18,360 bases of DNA from Candidatus Kerfeldbacteria bacterium (GCA_016207285.1 JACQPW010000091.1:1-18360); one strand, 5' to 3'; positions 7,317-14,246 are shown, counted from the stretch's first letter. A program made the numbers and translations. Notes: generated by a model from the letters alone, not told the origin.

Positions 7317-7340
7317 TAAACCCGAAACGTTTCATCAAAT

Positions 7341-7380
7341 AAAATACGCGGCCGTAACTATAACGAATGCCGCGTATTTT
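7341..7380. terminator. Bidirectional terminator hairpin downstream of the 8613 gene
   Basis: AAAATACGCGGC (7341-7352) is the exact reverse complement of the last 12 bases of the hairpin (7369-7380), with a 16-base loop. The arms give T-runs on both strands. It lies 18 bases past the stop of the minus-strand secreted protein and separates it from tRNA-Asp. Confidence 0.85.
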
Positions 7381-7398
7381 GTCTAGTTAAATGACTAG

Positions 7399-8613
7399 TT
7401 ATTCGCTATCGGTTGTCCACTTGTAGCCAGACGACCAGGCGGAATAGGTTTTCTTACCGTTTTTACGTATGACCGCTCGGACAATGGCGCGATACGTGGT
7501 ATCGGCGTCTAAGCCAGTCACCTTATACTCAGTACCACTAATACCACGAATCAACTCAAGCATCTTATCATTATTTGGGTTGATCAGCTTGATCTGGTAG
7601 CCATCGGCGTTTTTTAATTTGTCCCAGGTTAAGGAGATGCTAGTTGCCTTACTAGATTGTTTCACCGGGTGAAAATCTGTAATGGCACGTTTAGAAAAGG
7701 TATATTTTTTGGTATCCGTTTCGTCTAGAATACTACTATCATTTGCGGCAATACTAAACTCATCACTGTTGTACATTGCAGCGGAGATATTAATCGTGTC
7801 TCCATAGACAAAATCTGCATATTCGAACAATTCAGAAATATTCTGACTGACTTCGAAGGCGGTATTATTCTTTTCGACGGTTGGGCTTTCGCAACCTTCG
7901 CCAGTTTCTTGGTTACAATCACTGGAGCCTTCACTTAATTCAATTTGAACTAATTGTTCATCCACATTAGCGTCAAACAAGGCATCGTCAAACGCCGCAG
8001 CCGTATCAGACTCTTGGTACAAGTACAGCTTGGGCACCTGATTGGCTGGATCACTTTGATCATTGCCACTTAATTCAGTACCGGCATCCATTTCCAAATT
8101 AGCCGCCATGTAGATGATGGAACCACTCCCATCGGCCGCCTGCATTTTCCAGACCATCCAATAATGATAATCAGCTGGCAGCGTGAAATTGACCATGTCT
8201 GGCCATTCTCCATAACTAGAGTAGAACGAAGTGTAATTATCATTCTCACTGTCGTAGAAATTCATCATCGGTTCTTCGGTGCGCAACATTAATTGCATAA
8301 TATCCGTGTTGCACATTTTCATTTCCTGAATATTGGCTTGCTGATCTAAATTAGCGGAGTAGCGCCAATTACTGGGTTCGGTTGTTGTCCAGTCTTCGGT
8401 ATCGCTATCTAAATAGTAGGTTGTACCTTCTACCTCATCCGTAGTGTTGATCAGATAAGGGATATTTTCCCAATCTTCAACATTACCATCAGTCGTATCG
8501 ATGGCCGAACAGTCTTGTGAACTAACGGTTAAGGCGTGCGCTGGAAGTAAGTACACTCCCAACCCAACTACGGTTGTTGCCAACGTAGCCAGGAGGTATT
8601 TTACATACTGCAT
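7399..8613 (-). CDS. Secreted protein with a C-terminal fibronectin III domain
   Basis: 404 aa. The signal peptide is MQYVKYLLATLATT...LLPAHA (cleavage near residue 27). The next segment, DGNVEDWENIPYLI (42-55), resembles the opening strand of CBM9/DOMON-like extracellular beta domains, but this is only a suggestion. The middle region is acidic, rich in Asp, Glu, Asn and Trp, with four scattered cysteines. The last 92 residues (about 313-404) form a fibronectin III domain: LTWDKLKNADGYQ, YKVTGLDADTTY and VRAV. No catalytic motif is seen, so I infer binding outside the cell. The FnIII type resembles the one in the CapA fusion at 4698. It has its own promoter and its own strong terminator, so it is transcribed alone. 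Confidence 0.85.
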   Translation of the reverse strand: MQYVKYLLATLATTVVGLGVYLLPAHALTVSSQDCSAIDTTDGNVEDWENIPYLINTTDEVEGTTYYLDSDTEDWTTTEPSNWRYSANLDQQANIQEMKMCNTDIMQLMLRTEEPMMNFYDSENDNYTSFYSSYGEWPDMVNFTLPADYHYWMVWKMQAADGSGSIIYMAANLEMDAGTELSGNDQSDPANQVPKLYLYQESDTAAAFDDALFDANVDEQLVQIELSEGSSDCNQETGEGCESPTVEKNNTAFEVSQNISELFEYADFVYGDTINISAAMYNSDEFSIAANDSSILDETDTKKYTFSKRAITDFHPVKQSSKATSISLTWDKLKNADGYQIKLINPNNDKMLELIRGISGTEYKVTGLDADTTYRAIVRAVIRKNGKKTYSAWSSGYKWTTDSE

Positions 8614-8643
8614 GGTTTTTTATTTACTGTTTAGCTTTTTCAT

Positions 8644-8652
8644 AGTATACCA
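8644..8652 (-). promoter_or_regulatory. Extended -10 promoter of the FnIII secreted protein
   Basis: TGG followed by TATACT on the minus strand (hexamer 8649-8644). The ATG is 30 bases on, giving a leader of roughly 23 bases without a Shine-Dalgarno sequence. It lies back to back with the desaturase promoter, whose -35 box starts 6 bases away. Confidence 0.55.
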
Positions 8653-8657
8653 TAAAA

Positions 8658-8686
8658 TTGACAATCGGGGCTAGGTTTCGTACACT
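8658..8686 (+). promoter_or_regulatory. Promoter of the desaturase-like gene
   Basis: A consensus TTGACA (8658-8663), a 17-base spacer and TACACT (8681-8686). The ATG is 11 bases after the -10, so the leader should be about 4-5 bases: another near-leaderless gene. Confidence 0.75.
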
Positions 8687-8697
8687 ACTCTCAATCT

Positions 8698-9531
8698 ATG
8701 TCTATTCGAGAGGATCAAGTACTGACACAGTACAATAAGAATCCCCGTTACCTGTCTAAGCAGTTTATTGATTCGATTCCCTGGGGCGAGGTTAAAAAAC
8801 ACCCTTTACCGGACAAGTTCATTCCGATTATTTTGTACATGCGCGATATTGAAGCCTTCACTGACATCTATTACAAACAACTGATCAAAACCCCGACCGG
8901 TAAAGATCCCATCATCCGCAAGTTTATGGATCGTTGGTTGGTGGAAGAGGCTACCCACGCCGAGTTGCTGAACCGATTTTTGAACGAAGCTGGTTATGAG
9001 ACTAGTCAGCGTTGGTTTGAAGAAGCCCGTCAAAAAATTCCGAAGGAATACACTTTCAAAGACAAAGTGACACCAATGCTCACGAACATGTTTGGTAAGC
9101 AGTTTACCCCCGTGCACATGACCTGGGGGGCGATTCAGGAATTATCTACTTTGCAAGGTTACAAACGCTTGTGGGAAATGGCCGAACATCCAGTGTTGGA
9201 ATACATCTTAAAGGGAATCGCGAAAGAAGAATCGACGCATATTTTCTTTTACTACACGATTGCTAAGATTAAATTAGAAGAGTCTAAATTTGGCCAGAAA
9301 CTGACCAATTTCATTATCAAGAATTTTTGGAAACCGATTGGGAGCGATATTAAACCAGCTGAAGATACCAACTACGTCATTCGGGAATTGTTTAATGGTG
9401 TCAACGCGCTCGATATCGTCAAAAATAACATTAACGGCAGCATTGAGCGCCTACCTGGGTTTGAAGACAGCGCTGTCATTCTGGAGCGTATTGCCAGTAT
9501 CGCCAATCAAAAAACGGCTATTAGCGCTTAG
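8698..9531 (+). CDS. Soluble acyl-ACP desaturase-like ferritin-fold di-iron protein
   Basis: 277 aa, mainly alpha-helical with no signal peptide or membrane segment. It carries the six metal ligands of the FA_desaturase_2 (plant stearoyl-ACP/mycobacterial DesA) family in order: Glu52 (RDIEAF), Glu84 and His87 (VEEATH, an EExxH motif), Glu148 (IQELS), and Glu178 and His181 (KEESTH, a second EExxH). The spacing is near that of the castor enzyme. It should bind two irons and use O2 to oxidise a bound substrate; in the family this is a fatty acyl chain on acyl carrier protein. It is shorter than plant enzymes (about 360 aa) but near some bacterial ones. Most Patescibacteria are thought to lack fatty acid synthesis, so the true substrate may be a scavenged lipid or something else. 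Convergent with the ATPase gene. Confidence 0.82.
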   Translation: MSIREDQVLTQYNKNPRYLSKQFIDSIPWGEVKKHPLPDKFIPIILYMRDIEAFTDIYYKQLIKTPTGKDPIIRKFMDRWLVEEATHAELLNRFLNEAGYETSQRWFEEARQKIPKEYTFKDKVTPMLTNMFGKQFTPVHMTWGAIQELSTLQGYKRLWEMAEHPVLEYILKGIAKEESTHIFFYYTIAKIKLEESKFGQKLTNFIIKNFWKPIGSDIKPAEDTNYVIRELFNGVNALDIVKNNINGSIERLPGFEDSAVILERIASIANQKTAISA

Positions 9532-9532
9532 C

Positions 9533-9568
9533 TTTACCCCGACTCCTAATAGGGTAAGGGTGGAGTTA
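9533..9568. repeat. Imperfect palindrome between convergent genes
   Basis: CTTTACCC and GGGTAAGG can pair, and ACTCC and GGAGT can pair as an alternative. It occupies the whole 34-base gap between the desaturase stop and the ATPase stop and may act as a two-way terminator, although no T-tract is present. It looks like a short, decayed relative of the palindromic elements at 11793 and 14130. Confidence 0.35.
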
Positions 9569-11749
9569 CACAATCGGCGCTTCGAAGGTTTCTTCTTTAC
9601 CGCCCACTTGATTGGTATTTTCTTCATCACTATATAATTGTGACATCAACACATCAATCTCTGCCAGGGAAGTGGCGTAACTTTTCCGGTTGTGATCTAT
9701 AATCTGCTGGACAAAGTTTGGTTGTAGGGGAGGTGGTACACTGCTGGTACGCGCTGAAAAAGGTTGCGTGGTTTGACCTTCAACGCTCATTTTAATCAGC
9801 ATTTCGCGCACACCCAAGTTAATGAAATCTTCGGTCGTAAAGATCGGGGTGAATTCATTGGATAAATAGGCGCCATCGTCGGCACCAACGCGCATAGCGA
9901 TAATGGAACCGATATTGCCGAACACCGTCCCTTTAATCTCCGCCGGCACCTGTTGCAGGTATTGGTGCGAAATAGTTAACAGCAAACGGTATTTGCGTGA
10001 CTCTGACAAAATATTCTCAAAGGTTTCCGTCGCAAAGTTTTGGAACTCATCAATGTAGAGGTAAAATTCTTTGCGTTCGCTTTCTGGTAGTTTCGCCCGC
10101 TCCATGGCCGTTTGATAGATTTTGGTGATGATCATGGCACCCAGCAAGGCGGCATTTTCTTCACCCAAACGACCTTTGGACAGTTCAATCAACAGGATTT
10201 TTTTATTGTTCATGATATCGTCAAAGCTGAATTTGTTTTTCGGTTGAGCGACAATGTTACGAATCAAATGGTTCGACAAAAACTGGCCTAGTTTGTTTAC
10301 TAACGGCAAGATAGCTTCGTTATCAAATTTTTCTGACCAACTCGAAAACTCGTTCGCCCAGAAGTGTTTGACCACTGAGTCCTTAATTTCTGGGATGACC
10401 TTTTGGCGGAACTTACGATTGGTCAACATTTTCATCATGCCAACAATGGTCGCATCAGGGTAATCTAACATCGCCAAGGTCGTGTAACGGAAAACATGTT
10501 CAATTTTGGGTGACCAATCACCGCCAAAGAATTTTTCAAACACTTCAATTAGCCCTTGGGTGACTTGTTGCTTCATGTCTAACGAAACATTTTCCAGCGG
10601 GTTAAAGGCAATCGGCCAATCTAAATCGGAGACGTTAAAATAAATGACATCCTTCACTTTGCGTTCTGGAATGTACTGTAAAATATCTTGAATCAGATCA
10701 CCGTGCGGATCCATCACACAAACACCTTGGTCACTCAAAATATCATCGATGATTAAGGTTTCCAGTAACTTAGATTTTCCAGAACCAGATTTACCGACGA
10801 CATACAGGTGGCGGCGCCGATCTTCGCGTTTGATCCCGAATTCCGTATTCAAACCACGAAAGTTAGTCATGCCAAAAAAAGTCGCATCTTTGGCCGAAGT
10901 GGTGTGAGGAGTAGGTAAGTTGAACGGTGGTTGCGCCCGTTTGGACAGAATCCAGTTGATGGCCGGCAGTTTTAACAAAGCATCCGGGATATGAAACAGG
11001 GAAGCGACTTCTTCTTGGCTGAGCACGGTGCGGTTCTGGCTTTTACGCTTGAACAGATCCTGCATAAAGGTCTGCGTACTCGGTTCCGGAGTGAAGACGA
11101 TGCGGTTTTTTTCGGCCGTGAACTCATGAAAGGAGCGTTCAATTTCACTCATGCTGGCTTGGCCAATCGCCTGACCATCGGCTGGAAAAAAATATGCAAA
11201 TCGAACGATCGATTTAAACTTTGGTATTTCTACTGATTCACCACTGCGTTTGGCTTCACCATAAAATAGACCACTGGCACTGGTTTCTAGGTCTTCATCT
11301 AACGGGGTCACCACAATTTGCATAATGGCACCATTGTTCGGTGGAATCGATGACAGACTGTTAATGAATGGACTCAATGGGTCATTGGGTGCGGTCGATT
11401 TATAGGTACGGAGGGAATACTGCTGACCAGAATGAGCTAAATCCAGGTAGTAACTAATCGCATGATCGGGCATGTATTCGATATCCAAAAAACGCTTGGC
11501 CTCGGTAACTTCAGCGTCGGGGAAGACCGAAAAGATCATGTTTTTGACCACTCCAGCATTGTAGCGCGGAGTAGTAATGTAAAAGTTCAGTTTGTTGTGC
11601 ACGCTGACAATTTCGCACGCCACACTGGCCGAATGATCCTGATCATTTTTCAGCAAATAATAAATGTTATGGAACAGTTGTTCAAACTTGCCAATATGGT
11701 CGGGGATGGGCGCTAACGGGAAGCGGATCAGGAGAGTTTGTTGATCCAT
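9566..11749 (-). CDS. TraD/VirB4/HerA-like ATPase (type IV secretion coupling-protein DNA-binding domain)
   Basis: 727 aa. The N-terminal ~270 residues are a mixed alpha/beta domain with no membrane segments. The ATPase core follows: FGIKREDRRRHLYVVGKSGSGKSKLLE has Walker A GKSGSGKS at 319-326, then VCVMDPHGDLI (343-353), the DPHGD signature shared by VirB4/TraD/HerA-type pumps. FYLYIDEFQNF (562-572) has Walker B Asp567-Glu568, and TISHQYLQQ (592-600) fits the sensor region. The C-terminal tail is Pro-rich (VPPPLQPNF) and may contact a partner. These proteins form hexamers that move DNA or drive pilus/secretion systems, and are common in Patescibacteria. The nearest neighbours show no relaxase or mating-pair genes, so what it pumps here is unknown. 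It has its own strong promoter and only 2-3 bases of predicted leader. Confidence 0.9.
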   Translation of the reverse strand: MDQQTLLIRFPLAPIPDHIGKFEQLFHNIYYLLKNDQDHSASVACEIVSVHNKLNFYITTPRYNAGVVKNMIFSVFPDAEVTEAKRFLDIEYMPDHAISYYLDLAHSGQQYSLRTYKSTAPNDPLSPFINSLSSIPPNNGAIMQIVVTPLDEDLETSASGLFYGEAKRSGESVEIPKFKSIVRFAYFFPADGQAIGQASMSEIERSFHEFTAEKNRIVFTPEPSTQTFMQDLFKRKSQNRTVLSQEEVASLFHIPDALLKLPAINWILSKRAQPPFNLPTPHTTSAKDATFFGMTNFRGLNTEFGIKREDRRRHLYVVGKSGSGKSKLLETLIIDDILSDQGVCVMDPHGDLIQDILQYIPERKVKDVIYFNVSDLDWPIAFNPLENVSLDMKQQVTQGLIEVFEKFFGGDWSPKIEHVFRYTTLAMLDYPDATIVGMMKMLTNRKFRQKVIPEIKDSVVKHFWANEFSSWSEKFDNEAILPLVNKLGQFLSNHLIRNIVAQPKNKFSFDDIMNNKKILLIELSKGRLGEENAALLGAMIITKIYQTAMERAKLPESERKEFYLYIDEFQNFATETFENILSESRKYRLLLTISHQYLQQVPAEIKGTVFGNIGSIIAMRVGADDGAYLSNEFTPIFTTEDFINLGVREMLIKMSVEGQTTQPFSARTSSVPPPLQPNFVQQIIDHNRKSYATSLAEIDVLMSQLYSDEENTNQVGGKEETFEAPIV

Positions 11750-11758
11750 GAGACAGAA

Positions 11759-11787
11759 AATATACCACGAAAAGGAGCGTTTGTAAA
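11759..11787 (-). promoter_or_regulatory. Strong promoter of the ATPase gene
   Basis: Minus-strand TTTACA (11787-11782), a spacer of exactly 17 bases, and TATATT (11764-11759) preceded by TGG, so it has both a -35 and an extended -10. Nine bases separate the -10 from the ATG at 11749. The palindromic element starts five bases beyond the -35 box. Confidence 0.8.
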
Positions 11788-11792
11788 GTTTT

Positions 11793-11903
11793 ACCTCCCA
11801 CCCCGACCCTCCCTCCTCTGAGGAGTGGAGGGGGTATTCCAGATAAAAACCCTACCCCTCAGAGGGGAGGGTGGTCGCCTTAGGCGACCGGGTGGGGTAA
11901 GGT
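11793..11903. mobile_element. Palindromic MITE/REP-like element that overlaps the 3' end of prmC
   Basis: A 111-bp G/C-rich palindromic unit. Its ends are imperfect inverted repeats (ACCTCCCACCCCG at the left; ACCTTACCCCACCCG on the other strand at the right). Inside are a left hairpin arm (CTCC/GGAG), an A/T-rich spacer (about 11834-11849), a right hairpin arm, and a perfect small hairpin GGTCGCC-TTA-GGCGACC (11873-11889). The same plan (two hairpin arms around an A/T spacer, similar C-rich ends) occurs at 14130-14244. No coding capacity; it may be a non-autonomous mobile or extragenic palindromic repeat. Confidence 0.5.
11845..11872 (-). terminator. Terminator of the rpmE-prfA-prmC cluster
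   Basis: On the minus strand ACCCTCCCCT pairs with AGGGGTAGGGT (10 pairs, one bulged T) around loop CTG, followed by TTTTT (11849-11845). It begins 8 bases after the prmC stop and is part of the palindromic element. Confidence 0.75.
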
Positions 11904-12674
11904 CACATGTACCACTCTATCCCATCCCCCTAAATCTTTGATCACTGTAATGGTGGCAGCAGGGAAATATTTCTGACATAATCTAGCTACTTGTTTAGCT
12001 TGGCGATGACCAATTTCAAAATAGATCTGTCCGGTTGGTTTTAAAAACGTTGAGGCTTGTTGTAGTAGTTGTTCAATGAGGGAAGTAGGGGAACCAGTGG
12101 GGGTAAGAGCAATCCGCGGTTCATATTGTAGATTAGCTTTGCTGGCTTCCTGTTTAGTGAGGTAGGGTGCATTAAACGTGATGATATCGATCTTGCCACG
12201 CAATGACTTTGGTAGTTGCCGCAAGACATTGCTTCTATAAAATCTCACTGTAGTCTTTAACCGTTTGGCATTCTGCTTTGCCACCTGCAAGGCTGATGCA
12301 GAAACATCCGTAGCGATGACAACACAATTTGGTTTAAGGTATTTTAAAGTGAGCGCAATATTACCGGAACCCGTACCAACATCACAGATGAGTTGTTTAG
12401 ATTTGAGTGCTGGTAGTACTGTTTCAATTAACGTTTCGGTAGAGGGGCGGGGGATTAACACAGCTTTGTTTACCAAAAAATCCAGGCCATAGAACTCTTT
12501 ATGGCCAGTGAGGTAAGCGATTGGTTCGCCCTGTTCTCGGCGTTGGACTAAGGTGTCAAATTTTTTAACTTGTGATTTAGAAAGTGTATAGGTCGGATGG
12601 GCGTACACAAATTCTTTGGGTTTGCGTAACACAAACGACATCAAGATATCCATCTCGTGCAGCGATATCCTCAT
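11880..12674 (-). CDS. prmC: Release factor glutamine methyltransferase PrmC
   Basis: I choose ATG 12674 (264 aa), which overlaps the prfA TGA by one base step (ATGA); the longer frame from 12767 starts deep inside prfA. The N-terminal helical domain contains the substrate-recognition segment QGEPIAYLTGHKEF (about 48-61), IPRPSTE (74-80) is the conserved IPRPDTE-like motif, and DVGTGSGNIAL (98-108) binds S-adenosylmethionine. PrmC methylates the glutamine of the GGQ motif of release factors. The catalytic NPPY motif, however, reads NAPY (168-171; codons AAT GCA CCC TAC). The Ala replaces a conserved Pro in the loop that holds the target glutamine. The last seven residues (TLPHPVA) and the stop codon lie inside the palindromic element at 11793-11903. 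Confidence 0.92.
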   Translation of the reverse strand: MRISLHEMDILMSFVLRKPKEFVYAHPTYTLSKSQVKKFDTLVQRREQGEPIAYLTGHKEFYGLDFLVNKAVLIPRPSTETLIETVLPALKSKQLICDVGTGSGNIALTLKYLKPNCVVIATDVSASALQVAKQNAKRLKTTVRFYRSNVLRQLPKSLRGKIDIITFNAPYLTKQEASKANLQYEPRIALTPTGSPTSLIEQLLQQASTFLKPTGQIYFEIGHRQAKQVARLCQKYFPAATITVIKDLGGWDRVVHVTLPHPVA

Positions 12675-13747
12675 ACGTTCTGCAACTGCTGGTTGTAGTC
12701 GGCGGCGCGCATGGCATCCACAATCGGATCCAGGTTGCCTTCCATAATTTTGGGCAGATTGCTCCAATTGGCTTTGATGCGGTGATCCGTCATGCGATCT
12801 TGTGGAAAGTTGTAGGTGCGAATTTTTTCTGAGCGATCACCCGTGCCAATTTGTGAACGGCGCATGGCACTGTTTTTTTGCCGGTCTTCTTCCAATTTCA
12901 TCGCTAACAACCGGGACTGTAACACCTTTAAAGCCTTAGCTTTATTTTTGTGTTGAGATTTTTCATCTTGGCAGACCACAATCATCCCGGTGGGTAGGTA
13001 GGTGATGCGCACGGCTGAGTCGGTGGTGTTGACGCTTTGCCCACCATGACCACCGGAACGAAACACGTCGATGCGCAGGTCGTTCGGATTAATCTTCAAG
13101 TCGACTTCTTCGGCTTCTGGCATCACGGCCACAGTCACCGTAGAGGTATGCACCCGGCCAGCCTTTTCTGTCTCCGGTACACGTTGGACGCGATGGACAC
13201 CGGATTCATATTTCATGTGTGAGTAGACTTTTTGGCCGGTAATTTCAAAAATGATTTCCTTGAAGCCACCAATGCCAGTGCGGCTAGAACTAATGACACT
13301 GACTTGCCAACCTTTGCTGGCGGCATACAGGGAGTACATGTGGAATAGTTCTCCGGCAAATAAACCAGATTCATCACCGCCAGCACCAGCCCGAATTTCA
13401 AAAATGGTATCTTTCAGATCGAGCGGATCCGGTGGAATTAACGCAATTTGAATCTCGGTGTCTAGATTAGCCAGGTCTGTGCGTAACCGATCAGCTTCTT
13501 CTTTAGCCAGAGCGGTAAACTCAGCATCTTCGTTGGCCGTGATGGTGGCTTCGGCTTCCTCAAGCGCATCGGCAACGGCTTGGTAGCGATCAAACAGCGT
13601 CATTTTACTTTTAAGCTCATCGAATTCAACTGCCAATTTTTTTAGTTTGCTGACATCACTAATGACCGCTGGATCTTGCAAGGCTAATTCTACCTCGCTA
13701 AAGCGAGCACGGAGTTGGGTAATTTTTTCAGCAATGTGTTTGATCAT
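12671..13747 (-). CDS. prfA: Peptide chain release factor 1 (RF1)
   Basis: 358 aa from ATG 13747; a TTG two codons upstream (13753) is possible. The hallmarks are clear: GAGGDES (about 121-127), GVHRVQRVPETE with the PxT-type anticodon-like tripeptide (PET, near 191-193) that reads UAA and UAG and distinguishes RF1 from RF2, HTSTVTVAVMPE, and GGHGGQSVN, whose GGQ (near 235-237) triggers hydrolysis of peptidyl-tRNA on the ribosome. The GGQ glutamine is the target of PrmC, encoded by the next gene with a start/stop overlap. It follows rpmE with a hairpin between them. Length is normal for RF1. Confidence 0.96.
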   Translation of the reverse strand: MIKHIAEKITQLRARFSEVELALQDPAVISDVSKLKKLAVEFDELKSKMTLFDRYQAVADALEEAEATITANEDAEFTALAKEEADRLRTDLANLDTEIQIALIPPDPLDLKDTIFEIRAGAGGDESGLFAGELFHMYSLYAASKGWQVSVISSSRTGIGGFKEIIFEITGQKVYSHMKYESGVHRVQRVPETEKAGRVHTSTVTVAVMPEAEEVDLKINPNDLRIDVFRSGGHGGQSVNTTDSAVRITYLPTGMIVVCQDEKSQHKNKAKALKVLQSRLLAMKLEEDRQKNSAMRRSQIGTGDRSEKIRTYNFPQDRMTDHRIKANWSNLPKIMEGNLDPIVDAMRAADYNQQLQNV

Positions 13748-13751
13748 AGAC

Positions 13752-13775
13752 AAAACCCACTGGTGAGCAGTGGGT
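13752..13775 (-). terminator. Terminator or attenuator between rpmE and prfA
   Basis: Minus-strand stem ACCCACTG, loop CTCAC, stem CAGTGGGT, then a short T-run (13755-13752). The T-run ends four bases before the prfA ATG. It could end part of the rpmE transcripts, or mask or position the prfA start, since there is no Shine-Dalgarno sequence. Confidence 0.6.
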
Positions 13776-13792
13776 TAAGGTAATGCGCGTCG

Positions 13793-14086
13793 TTAAGACT
13801 TGAGAGCAGACTTAGCCGCTTTTTTAGTAGCTTTGGCCGCCCGCTTGGTCGTTTTGGATTTGCTGCGTCCAGCTCCAGCCGCTTTGGCTTTTTGGCTGCG
13901 TTCTTCGAATTTCTCCACGCGGCGAGCCGTGTCTACGAATTTCTGTTTGCCCGTAAAGAACGGATGACAATTGGAACAGACTTCAACTTGAATAACTTCT
14001 AGGGTTGAACCGGTCGTAAAGGTGTTACCACAGGAGCAGGTCATAACGGCTGCTTCGTAGTATTTGGGGTGTGTATCCTGTTTCAT
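13793..14086 (-). CDS. rpmE: Large-subunit ribosomal protein bL31, zinc form, with long basic tail
   Basis: The start at ATG 14086 (97 aa) gives the canonical MKQDTHPKYY opening; the longer frame adds MLSYRG, which lies in the promoter. The zinc-ribbon ligands are Cys17, Cys19, Cys37 and Cys40 (TCSCGN and VCSNCHPFFTG), so this is the zinc-containing form of bL31. The conserved core ends near residue 60. About 35 further residues, made almost only of Lys, Ala, Ser, Thr and Arg, form a histone-H1-like tail; usual bL31 proteins are 66-90 residues. It is first in the rpmE-prfA-prmC cluster, an order seen in many bacteria. Confidence 0.93.
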   Translation of the reverse strand: MKQDTHPKYYEAAVMTCSCGNTFTTGSTLEVIQVEVCSNCHPFFTGKQKFVDTARRVEKFEERSQKAKAAGAGRSKSKTTKRAAKATKKAAKSALKS

Positions 14087-14094
14087 ACCGCGAT

Positions 14095-14123
14095 ACGATA
14101 ACACAGCCGTGTAGTAGCGTCAA
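14095..14123 (-). promoter_or_regulatory. Promoter of rpmE; near-leaderless
   Basis: TTGACG (14123-14118), a 17-base spacer, TATCGT (14100-14095), and then eight bases to the ATG at 14086. Predicted leader 1-2 bases. Confidence 0.6.
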
Positions 14124-14155
14124 GTGGCTACACCTACCCCACTCACTACGTGAGT

Positions 14156-14193
14156 AACCCCTTCCTATTTAAGGAAGGGGTTTTAATCTTTTT
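14156..14193 (+). terminator. Plus-strand-oriented terminator hairpin in the palindromic element
   Basis: AACCCCTTCCT (14156-14166) pairs perfectly with AGGAAGGGGTT (14172-14182), followed by TT and the T-rich AATCTTTTT. No plus-strand gene lies upstream, so it would stop only stray antisense transcription; its main meaning may be as an arm of the repeat. Confidence 0.5.
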
Positions 14194-14229
14194 GAAAACA
14201 AACCCCCCTTTTCCTGTATAGGAAAGGGG
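14194..14229 (-). terminator. Terminator of the DUF218-like lipoprotein gene
   Basis: Read on the minus strand: CCCCTTTCC pairs with GGAAAAGGGG (one extra A) around loop TATACA, followed by GGTTTGTTTTC. It begins 17 bases after the stop at 14247. Confidence 0.65.
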
Positions 14230-14246
14230 TTAGGGGATAGGTGTGG

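Larger units (their letters stand above)
14130..14244. mobile_element. Palindromic MITE/REP-like element with two terminator-type hairpins
   Basis: A 115-bp unit with ends ACACCTACCCC and GGGGATAGGTGT as near-perfect inverted repeats (one extra base). Inside are a small hairpin ACTCAC/GTGAGT (14141-14155), a left hairpin (14156-14182), an A/T-rich spacer (14183-14202) and a right hairpin (14205-14229). Same plan and size as the element at 11793-11903. It fills almost the whole gap between the lipoprotein stop (14247) and the rpmE promoter. Confidence 0.5.

Noticed and set aside
7039..7338. 99-codon minus-strand frame running through the tRNA-Asp gene (contains GGVAQLVRA)
   Set aside because: It is the translated tRNA sequence, a well-known false gene, and also overlaps the tRNA terminator and the start of the GNAT gene.
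7133..7340. tRNA-adjacent attachment site or integrated element
   Set aside because: No integrase and no direct repeat of the tRNA 3' end is seen; the palindromes nearby are explained as terminators or precursor hairpins.
8620..8643. Seven-codon frame (MKKLNSK) before the 8613 gene, as a possible leader peptide
   Set aside because: Its ATG directly follows the -10 box, upstream of the expected transcription start, so it would not be on the mRNA.
9338..9637. 99-codon plus-strand frame across the end of the desaturase gene
   Set aside because: It shadows the desaturase C-terminus in another frame and runs into the end of the convergent ATPase gene.
12675..12767. N-terminal extension of PrmC
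   Set aside because: It lies wholly within prfA and adds an Arg/Cys-rich segment unlike any PrmC; the ATGA overlap gives the expected start.
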